A DNA stretch of 64,000 bases from Rhodobacterales bacterium (GTDB taxonomy: Bacteria > Pseudomonadota > Alphaproteobacteria > Rhizobiales > Stappiaceae), in assembly GCA_008107755.1 (NCBI GenBank), contig VIRH01000141.1, positions 62,001 to 126,000 on the forward strand, written 5' to 3'. Shown here in pieces: positions 1 through 9,564 of the stretch (positions within the stretch are counted from its first letter, which is position 1; each line of letters starts with the position of its first letter). A program made the position numbers and the translations under genes. The notes under the pieces are model-generated. The model was not told the DNA's origin and did not search any database. It saw nothing but the letters and a program-made list of their open reading frames with translations.

Positions 1-1
1 C

Positions 2-394
2 GCGGTGGTCGGCCAGGGCGGCTCCAACGGCGTCATTCAGGCGCTGAAGGATGCGGACCATCCCTGGGTTCCGGTCGCAGGCGAATCTGAAAACGGCTTC
101 CGAAAGGCGATCGCGGAATATTCGGACGATGGACTGAAGGGCATCTCCATCGGCCAGTCCCCGGGTCTCGTCGCGATTGCCATGAAGGCGGCCGTCTCCG
201 CGCTGGAAGGCAAACCGATGCCGCAGCTGATCTCTGTTCCCCTTCCGGTCGCGACCTATGACGAGCTGGAAGACGGCAAGAACTACTGGTCCGACCTGCC
301 GGACAATTTCTTCACCGTCAACGAGTTTCCGCCCTGCGGCGTGAACATCTCCGGTCCGGCCATAATGTCGCAGACCGAAGAAGACGTGAAGTGA
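2..394 (+). CDS. Sugar ABC transporter substrate-binding protein, C-terminal part
   Basis: The window opens inside this gene, so only the last 130 codons are visible and the start is missing. The visible part resembles the C-terminal lobe of periplasmic sugar-binding proteins of the ribose/galactose type (Peripla_BP_4-like): a glycine-rich stretch with a GQSPGLVAIAMKAA helix, then a strand ending in PLPVATYDELEDG and a short tail. The protein would bind its ligand in the periplasm and deliver it to the permeases encoded just downstream. The ATPase gene follows after 90 bp on the same strand, which supports an operon. The ligand cannot be read from this fragment. Confidence 0.75.
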   Translation, partial: AVVGQGGSNGVIQALKDADHPWVPVAGESENGFRKAIAEYSDDGLKGISIGQSPGLVAIAMKAAVSALEGKPMPQLISVPLPVATYDELEDGKNYWSDLPDNFFTVNEFPPCGVNISGPAIMSQTEEDVK

Positions 395-484
395 TCTCGT
401 AGCACGACGCGGCGCGGTCCCGACCTTGTGCGGGGCCGCGCTTTGCTGCCCCCACTTCTTTTCTCAGCTGACAGGCAGGCATGA

Positions 485-2020
485 ATGCAGGCAACGAGCG
501 ACACCCCGATCGTCGAATACCAGGGTATATCCAGATATTTTGCCGGCATCCGTGCCCTTGAGGGCGTCCATTTCGCCTGCCGGCCCGGCTCGATCCACGG
601 CATCCTCGGAGAGAACGGCGCCGGCAAGTCGACGCTGATCAAGATCATGTCGGGCGTGCTTCAGCCTGACGCCGGGACGATGCGTCTGGCAGGCAGGACG
701 GTGAATTTCGCGACACCAAAGGCAGCGAACGCCGCCGGTATCGTCTGCATGTTCCAGGAACTGTCTCTGGTGCCGGACCTCTCGGTCGCCGACAACATTT
801 CGATTTCCGATCCGCCGCGCCGCTTTGGCCTGATCGACAGGCGAGCACAGGTCCGCCGCGCCGAAGAGCTTCTGGCCGCTGTGCGCTGCGAGGAAATTGA
901 CCCACGTGCACTTGTCCGCGAATTGTCCCTGTCCCGCCGCCAGATGGTGGAAATCGCCAAGGCCCTCGGCAGGAAACCGAAGGTGCTCATTCTGGACGAA
1001 GCCACATCCGCCCTTACCTCCCGCGATGTCGAGACCGTCTACGGCCTGCTGAAAGATCTGAAGGCGAAGGGCGTTGCCAGCCTCTTCATCTCGCACCGCA
1101 TGCACGAGGTCGACGCGCTCTGCGACACCCTCTCCGTCTTCCGCAACGGTCGTCATATCGAGACCTTCGCGAAGGGCGACAAGAGCGAGCGGGAGATCGT
1201 ACGCCTGATGATCGGCCGGGATGTCGAAGCACAGTTCCCCCCGAAACCCTCCAGAAAACCTGACGCCAAGACCGCCGAGCCACTTCTGGGCGTGCGCTCG
1301 CTGAGCTGGGGCAAGCGATTGAACGGCGTCGACCTTGATGTCGGCCGCGGCGAGATCGTCGGGCTCGGCGGGCTGGACGGTCAGGGCCAGAAGGAATTGC
1401 TGCTCGCGCTGTTCGGCGTTCTGCGGGACGTTGACGGCGACGTGACTGTCGGCGGCAGGAGCGGTATCCCCTCCTCGCCGGCAGCTGCAAGCTCCGCTGC
1501 AACGCGCATGGCCCTGGTGCCGGAGGATCGAAAGACCGAAGGACTGATGCTCGGCATGTCAATCGCCGACAACCTGCTTGCGGCGAGTTACGGACGCATC
1601 TCGAAAGGGCCGTTTCTGGATATGGCCGCAGCCCGGCGCGAGATCTCGGACGGTCTCGCCAAACTTCAGATCAAGATTGGAGACGCTGCCGATCCCGTCA
1701 TGACGCTGTCCGGCGGCAACCAGCAGAAGGTGGTTATCGCCAAATGGCTGATGATCGATCCGGACATCATCCTTCTCAACGACCCGACCCGTGGTATCGA
1801 CGTCGGCACAAAGCAGGAGATCTACCGCCTGATGCGCGACCTTGCCAATGAGGGCAAGGCGATCCTTTTCTATTCCTCCGACTATGCGGAACTGATCGGC
1901 TGCTGCGACCGCGTCTCCGTGCTTTACGGCGGCAGGGTCGTCAGCGAACAAGAGGGCAGCGAGATAACCGAGGAAAGCCTTGTCGCAGCATCCCTCAACA
2001 TCGGCACCGAGGCCGCGTGA
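485..2020 (+). CDS. Sugar ABC transporter ATP-binding protein (RbsA/MglA type)
   Basis: A 511-residue fused double ATPase of the carbohydrate-uptake type 2 family, which powers import through the two permeases encoded next. The N-terminal domain is canonical: Walker A GENGAGKST near residues 43-51, signature LSLSRRQ and Walker B VLILDEATS. The C-terminal domain has a degenerate P-loop (GLGGLDGQGQKE), a good signature LSGGNQQK and an altered Walker B, LLNDPTRGIDVG, where LDEPT is usual. Such asymmetry is common in this family, where one site is catalytically weak. An ATG four bases upstream (481) is out of frame, so 485 is the start. The stop overlaps the next gene as TGATG. Confidence 0.92.
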   Translation: MQATSDTPIVEYQGISRYFAGIRALEGVHFACRPGSIHGILGENGAGKSTLIKIMSGVLQPDAGTMRLAGRTVNFATPKAANAAGIVCMFQELSLVPDLSVADNISISDPPRRFGLIDRRAQVRRAEELLAAVRCEEIDPRALVRELSLSRRQMVEIAKALGRKPKVLILDEATSALTSRDVETVYGLLKDLKAKGVASLFISHRMHEVDALCDTLSVFRNGRHIETFAKGDKSEREIVRLMIGRDVEAQFPPKPSRKPDAKTAEPLLGVRSLSWGKRLNGVDLDVGRGEIVGLGGLDGQGQKELLLALFGVLRDVDGDVTVGGRSGIPSSPAAASSAATRMALVPEDRKTEGLMLGMSIADNLLAASYGRISKGPFLDMAAARREISDGLAKLQIKIGDAADPVMTLSGGNQQKVVIAKWLMIDPDIILLNDPTRGIDVGTKQEIYRLMRDLANEGKAILFYSSDYAELIGCCDRVSVLYGGRVVSEQEGSEITEESLVAASLNIGTEAA

Positions 2021-3066
2021 TGACAACAGCTTCACTTGGCCGGTGGCTGTCCCGCAATATGGGCTTCTCCGCGGCGCTCCTGCTTCTGGCCATATTGTTC
2101 CTGACCTACAACAGCCTGCACCCGCGCGGCTTTTCCTCCGCCGTCGCGATCCAGAACGCCAATGAGACAGTGGCGATCGCCTTCGTCGCGATGGCCCAGA
2201 CCCTCCCTGTCCTGCTCGGCGGGCTTGATCTGTCGGTCGGTGCGGTCATGACGCTGACCAATTGCGTCGCCTCGGAGGTCCTCCACGGATCACCGTTGCA
2301 GATCGTCTTCGGCGTGGGGCTGACGCTGCTCACGGGCACGTTGTTCGGGTTCATGAACGGCTGCATCGTGGTCTACGGTCGCATTCAGCCGATCATCGCA
2401 ACCCTTGCGACCGGCGCTGTCGCCATCGGCCTGGCGCTTCTGATCCGCCCGAAGCCTGGCGGCAACGTGGATGACGACCTGAGTTGGGCACTCACCAACT
2501 CGGTCTGGGACCTTGCGGACACCTACGGCTTTGCCGAGGGAGGCGAGGCGTGGTGGATCCGGCCCTTCGCCGACATTCCGGTCCCCTTTCTGATCGTCGT
2601 CATTGTTGCGACCCTTGTGTGGGTGCCCTTCCGGCGTTCCGTCATCGGGCGAACCGTCTACGCCATAGGCTCGGCGGAAGGCGCTGCGTATATGTCAGGC
2701 CTTCCGATCCAGCGTGCCAAGATCGTCGCCTTCACGCTCGGCGGCTTTCTCGCCTCCTGCGGCGGGCTCTATCTCGCGATCCAGACCTCGTCCGGAAATG
2801 CGGATATCCAGCAGGCCGGCGCTTATACGCTCAACTCAATCGCGGCTGTCGTTCTCGGCGGAACGTCCCTGCTGGGCGGCACGGGAGGGGCGATCGGCAG
2901 CCTCGTCGGCGCAATGATCCTGCGCGTGATCTCGTTCTACTTCCGCATTCTCGACATTGATCCGCTTCTGCAGCCGCTGATCGAGGGGCTGGTGCTACTG
3001 ACGGCGGTGTCCTTCGGCGTGTTCCGAACGCTGCGCGTCAGAAACCAGCTCGATCTGTTCAGGTAG
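2020..3066 (+). CDS. Sugar ABC transporter permease 1
   Basis: A membrane permease of the ribose/xylose branched family (BPD_transp_2), 348 residues with about eight to ten hydrophobic segments. The family motif GGLDLSVGAVM occurs near residue 67, and a C-terminal glycine-rich block (AAVVLGGTSLLGGTGG) is typical of RbsC-like permeases. The ATG at 2020 overlaps the ATPase stop codon, which favours it over the GTG one codon earlier and implies translational coupling. Together with the next gene it should form a heterodimeric channel in the inner membrane. A stretch at residues 150-180 between two membrane segments is longer than usual. Confidence 0.9.
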   Translation: MTTASLGRWLSRNMGFSAALLLLAILFLTYNSLHPRGFSSAVAIQNANETVAIAFVAMAQTLPVLLGGLDLSVGAVMTLTNCVASEVLHGSPLQIVFGVGLTLLTGTLFGFMNGCIVVYGRIQPIIATLATGAVAIGLALLIRPKPGGNVDDDLSWALTNSVWDLADTYGFAEGGEAWWIRPFADIPVPFLIVVIVATLVWVPFRRSVIGRTVYAIGSAEGAAYMSGLPIQRAKIVAFTLGGFLASCGGLYLAIQTSSGNADIQQAGAYTLNSIAAVVLGGTSLLGGTGGAIGSLVGAMILRVISFYFRILDIDPLLQPLIEGLVLLTAVSFGVFRTLRVRNQLDLFR

Positions 3067-4023
3067 ATGACCATGCAACTCTCCCTTTCCGCTGAAAACA
3101 AGCCCATCGTCATCTCGTCGCTGTTCGTGGTCGCGATCCTGATCGCGGGCACTGCCTATACCCTCTGGACCGCCGGAACGGCGCCGCTGCTATCGGTGGG
3201 CTATCTTTTGCAGCAGCTTCAAACCGGATCGTTTCTCGGTATCTGCGCCGCCGGGATGATGATGGTCATTCTTCTTGGCCATATCGATCTGTCGATCCCC
3301 TGGACCTTGACGGCCGCGGCCATGACGGCGACCGCGGTCGGCGGCGACATGGCTCTGCCGACGGCATTGGCGGTCGGCCTTGCCGTTGGGCTGGTCAACG
3401 GGATCGGCGTCGCCTATCTGCGCATTCCGTCCATGATCTTCACCCTCGGCGTCGACACGGTGCTGCGCGGTCTGATGGTCGCCCAGACCGGCGGCTTCGC
3501 GCCGCAGGATACCGCAACGCCCCTCATGCTGTTTCTCGCCAAGGACAGGATCCTCGGCATTCCGGTCGCCATTCTGGTGTGGGCGGCAGTCTCCCTTGTC
3601 ATCGTCACGATCCTGACCCGGACGGGTTTCGGCCGATCGATCTACGCCACCGGCTCGCGCGAGGGCGCTGCCTATCTTTCCGGGATTCGCACGCGGCGGG
3701 TGATTGTCGGCGCCTTCGTCATATCCAGCCTTTGCGCGTCCATCGCCGGCGTTTTGCTGACCGGATATTCCGCCAAGGCCTACCAGGGCATGGGCAATGC
3801 CTTCCTGCTGCCCGCAATTGCCGCCGTGGTGCTCGGCGGCACGCATATACTGGGCGGCAAGGGCCGCTACGTCGGCACGCTGATTGGCGTCATCCTGATC
3901 GTTCTTCTGAACTCTGTGCTCTCGATCATGCAGATGCCGGAAGCCGGCCGACAGATCATCTACGGCACGGTCATCGTCTCGATGCTGCTCGTCTACGGCC
4001 GCAACCAGCGTGTGACGTCATGA
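3067..4023 (+). CDS. Sugar ABC transporter permease 2
   Basis: The second permease of the sugar importer, 318 residues, starting on the base after the stop codon of permease 1. It shows the same family marks: MVILLGHIDLSIPWTLT near residue 60 and AAVVLGGTHILGGKG near the end. Two non-identical permeases with one fused ATPase indicate a heteromeric transporter. The operon seems to end here: 79 bp further on, a LysR gene is encoded on the other strand and the two converge. Confidence 0.9.
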   Translation: MTMQLSLSAENKPIVISSLFVVAILIAGTAYTLWTAGTAPLLSVGYLLQQLQTGSFLGICAAGMMMVILLGHIDLSIPWTLTAAAMTATAVGGDMALPTALAVGLAVGLVNGIGVAYLRIPSMIFTLGVDTVLRGLMVAQTGGFAPQDTATPLMLFLAKDRILGIPVAILVWAAVSLVIVTILTRTGFGRSIYATGSREGAAYLSGIRTRRVIVGAFVISSLCASIAGVLLTGYSAKAYQGMGNAFLLPAIAAVVLGGTHILGGKGRYVGTLIGVILIVLLNSVLSIMQMPEAGRQIIYGTVIVSMLLVYGRNQRVTS

Positions 4024-4102
4024 CAGAGCCGAAGCCGCGACTTGAACGACGGTTTCCCTGCGCCCTCGCCCGAACGTACGGTTCATTTTTCGCCTGCAGC
4101 CT

Positions 4103-5026
4103 TCACAAGGTGGTCGCGTTCAGATGCGACTCCATCGGCTTCAGCCCGTAGATGGCAGCGTGATGCGCGAAGGCGACTTCCTGGGCGACGCGTGCCGCGC
4201 GGGCGATCAGTTCGTTTCTGGGCTCGCCGATATAGGTGGCGGTAAAGCGCAAGGAGGTCGGCTGCCAGCCCGGATCGAAGGTCGCGATGCGGTTCTCCTC
4301 GACAAGACGGCGCCCGAGAACATGCGGCAGGATGCCGACGCCGATGCCGGAGGCGACCATTTCGAAGCCGGTGGAAAGCGAGTTGGTCGGAAAGATCTGC
4401 GCCGTGCTGCCATATCGGTCGCGCAGTTCCTGCGTGAGTTCCCGGTGCGGACGGGACAGTCGGTTATAGGTGATGACCGGCGTTACTGTGAGATCCGGCA
4501 TCGTGAGATTGATCGGCCGGTACCAGGCAAGCTCGAACGGCGGCAGTTCCAGATTGTCCGCGCTGTAGTCCGAAACAGGCCCCATCAGGATTGTCAGATC
4601 AAGGGAGCGATCGAGCAGCATCTCGCGCAGATGCAACGAGATGTCGACAGAGACTTCGATATTGATCTTGGGAAAACTGCGATGAAGCTTGCGCAGGAAA
4701 TCCGGCAGCCAGGTCTGGGCCACGGTTTCGGCAACGCCGAGGCGCAGCAGGCTGCTGACGCTGTCCTCGGCCATCACGTCGCCCTTGATCCGTTCGACGG
4801 TCGCCATGATCTGCTCGGCATGCTGACGCAGAAGCACGCCCTTGCGCGTCAGGATCACCCCGGTCGACACCCGGCTGAAGAGTTCCGTTCCCAGATATGC
4901 CTCCAGACTGGAAATGCGAGCCGAAACGGCGGGCTGGGAGATGTTCATCTGTTCGGCGGCCCTGCGCACGCCGCCCATGCGGGCAACGGCGAGAAACGTT
5001 CGGAGTTGTTCGAATGTCATGCACAT
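4103..5026 (-). CDS. LysR-family transcriptional regulator
   Basis: A 307-residue LysR-type regulator. The winged helix-turn-helix is at the N terminus (TFEQLRTFLAVARMGGVRRAAEQMN followed by ISQPAVSARISSLE), then a ligand-sensing LysR_substrate domain. A second possible ATG lies two codons in, at 5020. The gene is divergent from the DUF1445-TRAP-DUF2848-amidase operon and separated by about 110 bp, the usual place for a LysR protein that controls its neighbour. The effector is probably the transported substrate or a product of it, which is inference from arrangement only. Confidence 0.9.
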   Translation of the reverse strand: MCMTFEQLRTFLAVARMGGVRRAAEQMNISQPAVSARISSLEAYLGTELFSRVSTGVILTRKGVLLRQHAEQIMATVERIKGDVMAEDSVSSLLRLGVAETVAQTWLPDFLRKLHRSFPKINIEVSVDISLHLREMLLDRSLDLTILMGPVSDYSADNLELPPFELAWYRPINLTMPDLTVTPVITYNRLSRPHRELTQELRDRYGSTAQIFPTNSLSTGFEMVASGIGVGILPHVLGRRLVEENRIATFDPGWQPTSLRFTATYIGEPRNELIARAARVAQEVAFAHHAAIYGLKPMESHLNATTL

Positions 5027-5040
5027 TTTCCTGGCAAAGC

Positions 5041-5109
5041 GATCACCTTTTTAGATCACTTTGGACAAAAAATCACGATTTGACTTGATCATCGTTCCAC
5101 AGCAGCATT
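5041..5109. promoter_or_regulatory. Divergent promoter region of the LysR gene and the TRAP operon
   Basis: The intergenic stretch holds a direct repeat GATCAC at 5041 and 5055, then related AATCAC (5071) and GATCAT (5087). Repeats of this sort at spacings of 14-16 bp suit a LysR-family binding region. A possible -35 box TTGACT lies at 5080-5085, with only a weak -10 candidate 17 bp on. The assignment rests on position and repeats. Confidence 0.35.
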
Positions 5110-5133
5110 TTGCCAACGAGTTTTGAGGTGGAT

Positions 5134-5961
5134 ATGACGAGCGGACCTGCCAAGTTTTCAGATCTCCTGGACCTGGATACGCCAGCCCAGCGCGCCGCGA
5201 TCCGTGAAGGTCGCTACAGCGGCCACACAGCCGGCCTCGCCAAGGGCAACCTCCAGTGCAACCTTGCCATTCTGCCGGGTGCCTACGCGGAAAACTTTCA
5301 CCGCTTCTGCAAGCTCAATCCGAAATCCTGTCCGCTCGCCGGTGTCTCCGAGCCCGGAAACCCTGCCATCGCGCGCCTGGGGGCCAACGTTGACGTGCGC
5401 ACCGACGCCTCGCGCTATACCATCTACCGGGACGGCGAACCGGATGGTCATGTCAGCGATCTCGGTGCACTCTGGCAGGACGATATGGTCGCCTTTGCCA
5501 TCGGTTGCTCGTTCACCTTCGAGGACGCGCTTCTGAAGGCGGGCGTCTCCATGCGCCACATCGAAAGCGACGTTACCGTGCCGATGTTCCGCAGTTCCAT
5601 CCCCACCGCGCCCAGCGGCCCGTTTGCCGGCGGCATGGTCGTCTCCATGCGCCCGATACCGAAGAGCCGGGTCGCGGAAGTCCACGACATCTGTCGACGC
5701 TATCCGCTGGCGCATGGCGCGCCCGTACACGTCGGCAACCCGGATGTCATCGGCATTGACGACATTACAAGCCCTGACTGGGGGGAAGCGGTCGCCTTCA
5801 AGGAAGGCGAAGTTCCCGTGTTCTGGGCCTGCGGCGTTACCCCGCAAGTCGCGCTGATGAACGCCAGACTGCCGCTTGCCATCACCCACGCACCCGGCGC
5901 CATGCTCATCGCAGATGTCAGCGAAGCTACCGGACCGCTTTACCCCTATAACGACAACTAA
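5134..5961 (+). CDS. DUF1445 / YcsI-family putative hydro-lyase
   Basis: A 275-residue member of the DUF1445 (UPF0317, YcsI-like) family, usually labelled putative hydro-lyase. Family-typical stretches include KGNLQCNLAILP, the cysteine-bearing FCKLNPKSCPL, FAIGCSFTFEDAL, and a C-terminal VPVFWACGVTPQ followed by ITHAPGAML. The ATG at 5134 is preceded by GAGGTG at a good distance, so it is preferred over an in-frame TTG at 5110. Known relatives include YcsI of Bacillus, which sits beside 5-oxoprolinase genes, and part of a mitochondrial D-glutamate cyclase. A role in handling a cyclic or D-amino acid derivative is therefore plausible but unproven. It is the first gene of the TRAP operon. Confidence 0.85.
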   Translation: MTSGPAKFSDLLDLDTPAQRAAIREGRYSGHTAGLAKGNLQCNLAILPGAYAENFHRFCKLNPKSCPLAGVSEPGNPAIARLGANVDVRTDASRYTIYRDGEPDGHVSDLGALWQDDMVAFAIGCSFTFEDALLKAGVSMRHIESDVTVPMFRSSIPTAPSGPFAGGMVVSMRPIPKSRVAEVHDICRRYPLAHGAPVHVGNPDVIGIDDITSPDWGEAVAFKEGEVPVFWACGVTPQVALMNARLPLAITHAPGAMLIADVSEATGPLYPYNDN

Positions 5962-5993
5962 CCCAGAAAACGGCACAAACAGAGGATGAACCG

Positions 5994-7040
5994 ATGAAAA
6001 AACTGATGATGCTTTCCGCGATTTCCGCAATCGCGCTTTCCGCCGGAACGGCGGCCCAGGCCGAGGAACTGGCCGTGGTCGGAAGCTGGAGCGGCCTGCC
6101 GCTTCACAAGCAGTACGAAGCGCCGTTCTGGAACGAGAAGCTGCCTGAAATCTCCGGCGGTGATCTGACCGCGGCCCTGACCACGCACGACCAGATGGGC
6201 ATCGCCGGCGGCGACGTCTTCCGTCTTCTCGGTCAGGGCGTCTTCGACGTCGGCATGACCGTTGCGGATTATGCCGTCTCCGATAGCGTTGCCCTCGAAG
6301 CCCTCGACGTTCCGCTGATCGCCACCGACGCCGACACCGCCAGAAAGGCCGTCGACGCGGCACGCCCGATGGTCGACGATATCTTCGAAGATGTCTTCAA
6401 TGCCAAGGTTCTGGGCATTGCGCCCTACCCGCCGCAGGTTGTCTTCTGCAACGCCGAGATCTCTTCCCTCGACGATCTGAAGGGCAAGAAGGTTCGCGCC
6501 TCCGGCCGCATGACGGCCAAGTTCCTCGAAGCGCTGGGCGCCGAAGGCGTCAATGTCGGCTTCGGCGAGGTGCCGGGCGCCCTGCAGCGCGGCGTCGTCG
6601 ACTGCGCCATCACCGGTGCGGGCTCGGGCTACAATTCCGGCTGGTGGGAAGTTTCCACACACCTGCTGCCGCTTCCGCTCGGTGGATGGGATCCGGTCGT
6701 CACCGCGATCAATCTCGACAAGTGGAACTCCCTTTCCGACGAGCAGAAGAAGACGCTCGAAGACGGTGTGAAGGAATATATCGAGACCCCGGCCTGGGAT
6801 AGCGCCCAGACCGCTCTCGAAAATGACATCATCTGCCTGACAGGCAGCGGTGAGTGCCCTTATGGTGAAGCTCACAGCATGACGCTGGTCGAAGCAACCG
6901 ATGCCGATTCCGCAAAGGCCAAGGAAGTCCTCCTGAGCGAAGTTCTGCCTGACTGGGCCGATCGCGCAGGCGACGACTGGGCCAAGCGCTGGAGCGAAAG
7001 CGTTGGTGCCGTCACCGGTGTCGAACTGACGTCCAAGTAA
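5994..7040 (+). CDS. dctP: TRAP transporter substrate-binding protein, DctP family
   Basis: A 348-residue periplasmic binding protein with a clear signal peptide (MKKLMMLSAISAIALSAG, cleavage near AQA-EE). The DctP-family fold is supported by the KKVRASGRMTAKFLEALG block, whose arginine is the usual carboxylate-binding position in TRAP binding proteins, and by VPGALQRGVVDCAITG. It should deliver a carboxylate-containing compound to the DctQ/DctM pair encoded directly downstream (11 bp gap). Two cysteines near residues 283 and 289 may form a disulphide. The ligand is unknown. Confidence 0.9.
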   Translation: MKKLMMLSAISAIALSAGTAAQAEELAVVGSWSGLPLHKQYEAPFWNEKLPEISGGDLTAALTTHDQMGIAGGDVFRLLGQGVFDVGMTVADYAVSDSVALEALDVPLIATDADTARKAVDAARPMVDDIFEDVFNAKVLGIAPYPPQVVFCNAEISSLDDLKGKKVRASGRMTAKFLEALGAEGVNVGFGEVPGALQRGVVDCAITGAGSGYNSGWWEVSTHLLPLPLGGWDPVVTAINLDKWNSLSDEQKKTLEDGVKEYIETPAWDSAQTALENDIICLTGSGECPYGEAHSMTLVEATDADSAKAKEVLLSEVLPDWADRAGDDWAKRWSESVGAVTGVELTSK

Positions 7041-7051
7041 GGCAGGTTCTC

Positions 7052-7585
7052 ATGACGCCCCTGGTAAACTTCATCCGACGGATCAACGACCGCATCGCGA
7101 TAGCCGTCGGTCTGATGCTTCTTGCCTGTGTGGCCTTCACCCTCATCGAGATTGTCGCCCGCAGGGTGGGCGGCTCTCTCGGGGGCGTCGACGAGATCTC
7201 CGGCTATGTCATGGCCATCACAACGAGCTGGGGCATCAGCTACGCCCTGACGGAGCAGGCCCATGTGCGCATCGACCTGCTTCGCCAGCGCCTTCTCCCC
7301 CTCGGACGGGCCATCTTCGACGCACTCGCGCTGCTGTGCCTTGCAGCCACCGCAATCGTGGTCGCCTGGCGCGGATGGGCCGTTCTGGAAAAGACCCTCG
7401 ACACAGGCGCACGCGCCAACACGCCGCTCGAAACACCGCTCTGGATACCCCAGATGCTCTGGTGGGCCGGCTGGCTCTGGTTTTCGGTCTCCGCCACCAT
7501 CCTTGTTATCGCTGTCCTCGTGAACCTCCTGTCCGGCAACTTCAAGGCCGTCGACGAAATCGCCGGAGCAAGAGAAGAAGCATGA
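7052..7585 (+). CDS. dctQ: TRAP transporter small permease, DctQ family
   Basis: A 177-residue membrane protein with four predicted hydrophobic segments, the standard size and topology of the small TRAP subunit. The motif ISGYVMAITTSWGISYAL followed by HVRIDLL is characteristic of DctQ proteins. The stop overlaps the start of the large permease as ATGA, which implies translational coupling. It helps hold the large subunit and the binding protein together in the inner membrane. Confidence 0.88.
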   Translation: MTPLVNFIRRINDRIAIAVGLMLLACVAFTLIEIVARRVGGSLGGVDEISGYVMAITTSWGISYALTEQAHVRIDLLRQRLLPLGRAIFDALALLCLAATAIVVAWRGWAVLEKTLDTGARANTPLETPLWIPQMLWWAGWLWFSVSATILVIAVLVNLLSGNFKAVDEIAGAREEA

Positions 7586-8862
7586 TCGCCTTTACCTCCC
7601 TCGGCCTTCTGGGACTGCTCGCCCTGTCCATTCCGGTCGGCATCGTCCTTTTCCTGCTTGCCTTCGGCATCGACACCTTTTTCAGCCCCTTCCCGCTGAT
7701 GCGCGGGCTCGGCCAGGTGGTCTGGTCGTCCTCCAACAGCGCAACGCTGATCGCGGTCCCGCTTTTCGTTCTGCTCGGTGAAATTCTCGTGCGCAGTGGG
7801 GTCGCCCGCCGCACCTATTCCGCGCTGGAAAAATGGGTGGCCTGGATGCCGGGCGGTCTGATCCACGCGAACATTGCAACGTCGACCATGTTCTCGGCGA
7901 CTTCCGGCTCGTCTGTCGCCACCGCCGCCACCGTTGCCACCGTTGCGATGCCGCAGGCGAAGGCCCTCGGCTACGATCCGAAGCTCTTTTCCGGAGCCAT
8001 CGCGGCGGGCGGAACGCTGGGCATCATGATCCCGCCGTCGATCAATCTGATCGTCTACGGCTTCCTCACCGAAAGCTCGATCCCACAGCTGTTCCTGGCG
8101 GGTCTTATCCCTGGTCTGCTGCTGGCGCTGCTCTTCATGGCGATCACGGTCATCCTGTGCGTTCTGCGGCCGTCGCTCGGCGGTCCGAAGCGCTCCAGCA
8201 CACTGTCCGAAAAGCTCGCGGGCCTTGCAGACCTTCTGCCGATCCTCGGTCTCTTTGGTGCCATCGTCGGCTCGATCTACGCCGGCTGGGCAACCCCGAC
8301 CGAAGCGGCAACTGTCGGCGTCGCCATCGCGCTTGCGATCGCCGCCCAGCAGAAAGCGCTCAGCCGCCAGATGATGGCCGACGCCCTACGCGGCGCCGTC
8401 AGGACCTCGGCCATGATCATGCTCGTCGTGATCGGCGCCTATGTACTGAACTTCGCGCTGACGGCCGCCGGTGTCAGCCGGGCGCTCCAGAACATGCTGA
8501 CCGGTCTCGGCCTTGGTCCGCTCGAAACGCTTCTGGTGATCGTGCTGATCTACATCGTGCTGGGCTTCTTCATCGAGACGCTGTCCCTGATGGTTGCGAC
8601 CATTCCGATCGTCGTCCCGATCATCGCGGGTCTTGGCTACGACAAGGTCTGGTTCGGCATCCTGATGATCATCCTGGTCGAAATGGCCCTGATCACGCCC
8701 CCTGTCGGCCTCAACCTCTACGTCGTCCAGTCGGCACGAAAATCGGGCAGCTTCAGCGACGTGATGCTCGGCTGCATTCCCTATGCGCTTGCGATGCTCG
8801 CCATGGTCGGGCTGCTGATCCTTGCGCCGCAAATCGCTCTCTTCCTGCCTTCAACCCTTTAA
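7582..8862 (+). CDS. dctM: TRAP transporter large permease, DctM family
   Basis: A 426-residue polytopic membrane protein, exactly the usual DctM length when started at the ATG that overlaps the dctQ stop. An open frame extends 82 codons further upstream but runs inside dctQ and is not real. Family marks: FSATSGSSVATAATVA near residue 108, AGGTLGIMIPPSINLIVYG, and the C-terminal ITPPVGLNLYVV. It carries out sodium- or proton-driven import of the ligand handed over by the binding protein. Confidence 0.92.
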   Translation: MIAFTSLGLLGLLALSIPVGIVLFLLAFGIDTFFSPFPLMRGLGQVVWSSSNSATLIAVPLFVLLGEILVRSGVARRTYSALEKWVAWMPGGLIHANIATSTMFSATSGSSVATAATVATVAMPQAKALGYDPKLFSGAIAAGGTLGIMIPPSINLIVYGFLTESSIPQLFLAGLIPGLLLALLFMAITVILCVLRPSLGGPKRSSTLSEKLAGLADLLPILGLFGAIVGSIYAGWATPTEAATVGVAIALAIAAQQKALSRQMMADALRGAVRTSAMIMLVVIGAYVLNFALTAAGVSRALQNMLTGLGLGPLETLLVIVLIYIVLGFFIETLSLMVATIPIVVPIIAGLGYDKVWFGILMIILVEMALITPPVGLNLYVVQSARKSGSFSDVMLGCIPYALAMLAMVGLLILAPQIALFLPSTL

Positions 8863-8872
8863 AGAGGCTTCC

Positions 8873-9526
8873 ATGAAGTTCGAAACAGAGACCGGAGTGC
8901 TCACCTGCACTCCCGACAGGCTCATTGTCGCCGGGTGGACCGGGCGGAACCGCGCAGCGGTCGATCACCACATCGAGGAACTGGCAGCCATCGGCGTTCC
9001 CGCCCCCTCCTCCGTTCCGCTCTACTATCAGTGCTCGCCCGAGCTTCTGACGCAGAACGAGATGATCCAGGCCCTCGGCAAGGAGAGCTCCGGCGAGGCC
9101 GAGCCTTTTCTCCTGAAGCTGGACGGCAAGCTCTGGCTTGGCCTTGCGTCCGACCACACCGACCGTGCTCTTGAGACCTATTCCGTCGCCTATTCCAAGC
9201 AGGCCTGCGCCAAGCCGGTCGCCGGCACCTTGTGGGACTTCGACACGGTCAAGGACCGGCTGGACGACCTGAAGCTCCAGTCCTGGATCCGCGAAGGCGG
9301 CGACTGGGTTCTCTACCAGGACGGCACGCTTGCTTCGATCCTGCCGCTGGAAACGCTGATCGAAGGCGCGGCACTGACAGAGGGAACCGCCATGCTCTGC
9401 GGCACCCTGCCCGCTATCGGCGGCGTCCGCGCGGCGGCCGATTTCAAGATGGCGCTGACCGATCCTGAAACCGGTAAGACCATCGAGGCGGCGTATTCGA
9501 GCAAGGTGCTTGAAATCGTCTCCTGA
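8873..9526 (+). CDS. DUF2848 family protein
   Basis: A 217-residue cytoplasmic protein that I recognise as the DUF2848 family, which has no established function. Visible stretches are LIVAGWTGRNRAAVDHHIEEL, VPLYYQCSPELLTQ and KLWLGLASDHTDRALE. The ATG at 8873 follows AAAGAGG, a good ribosome-binding site, and is 10 bp past the dctM stop. Its place between the transporter and an amidase suggests it acts on the imported substrate. I cannot name a reaction. Confidence 0.75.
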   Translation: MKFETETGVLTCTPDRLIVAGWTGRNRAAVDHHIEELAAIGVPAPSSVPLYYQCSPELLTQNEMIQALGKESSGEAEPFLLKLDGKLWLGLASDHTDRALETYSVAYSKQACAKPVAGTLWDFDTVKDRLDDLKLQSWIREGGDWVLYQDGTLASILPLETLIEGAALTEGTAMLCGTLPAIGGVRAAADFKMALTDPETGKTIEAAYSSKVLEIVS

Positions 9527-9564
9527 ATCCGGGCATGCCGACGGCGCTCCCAGTCTCGGAGGAT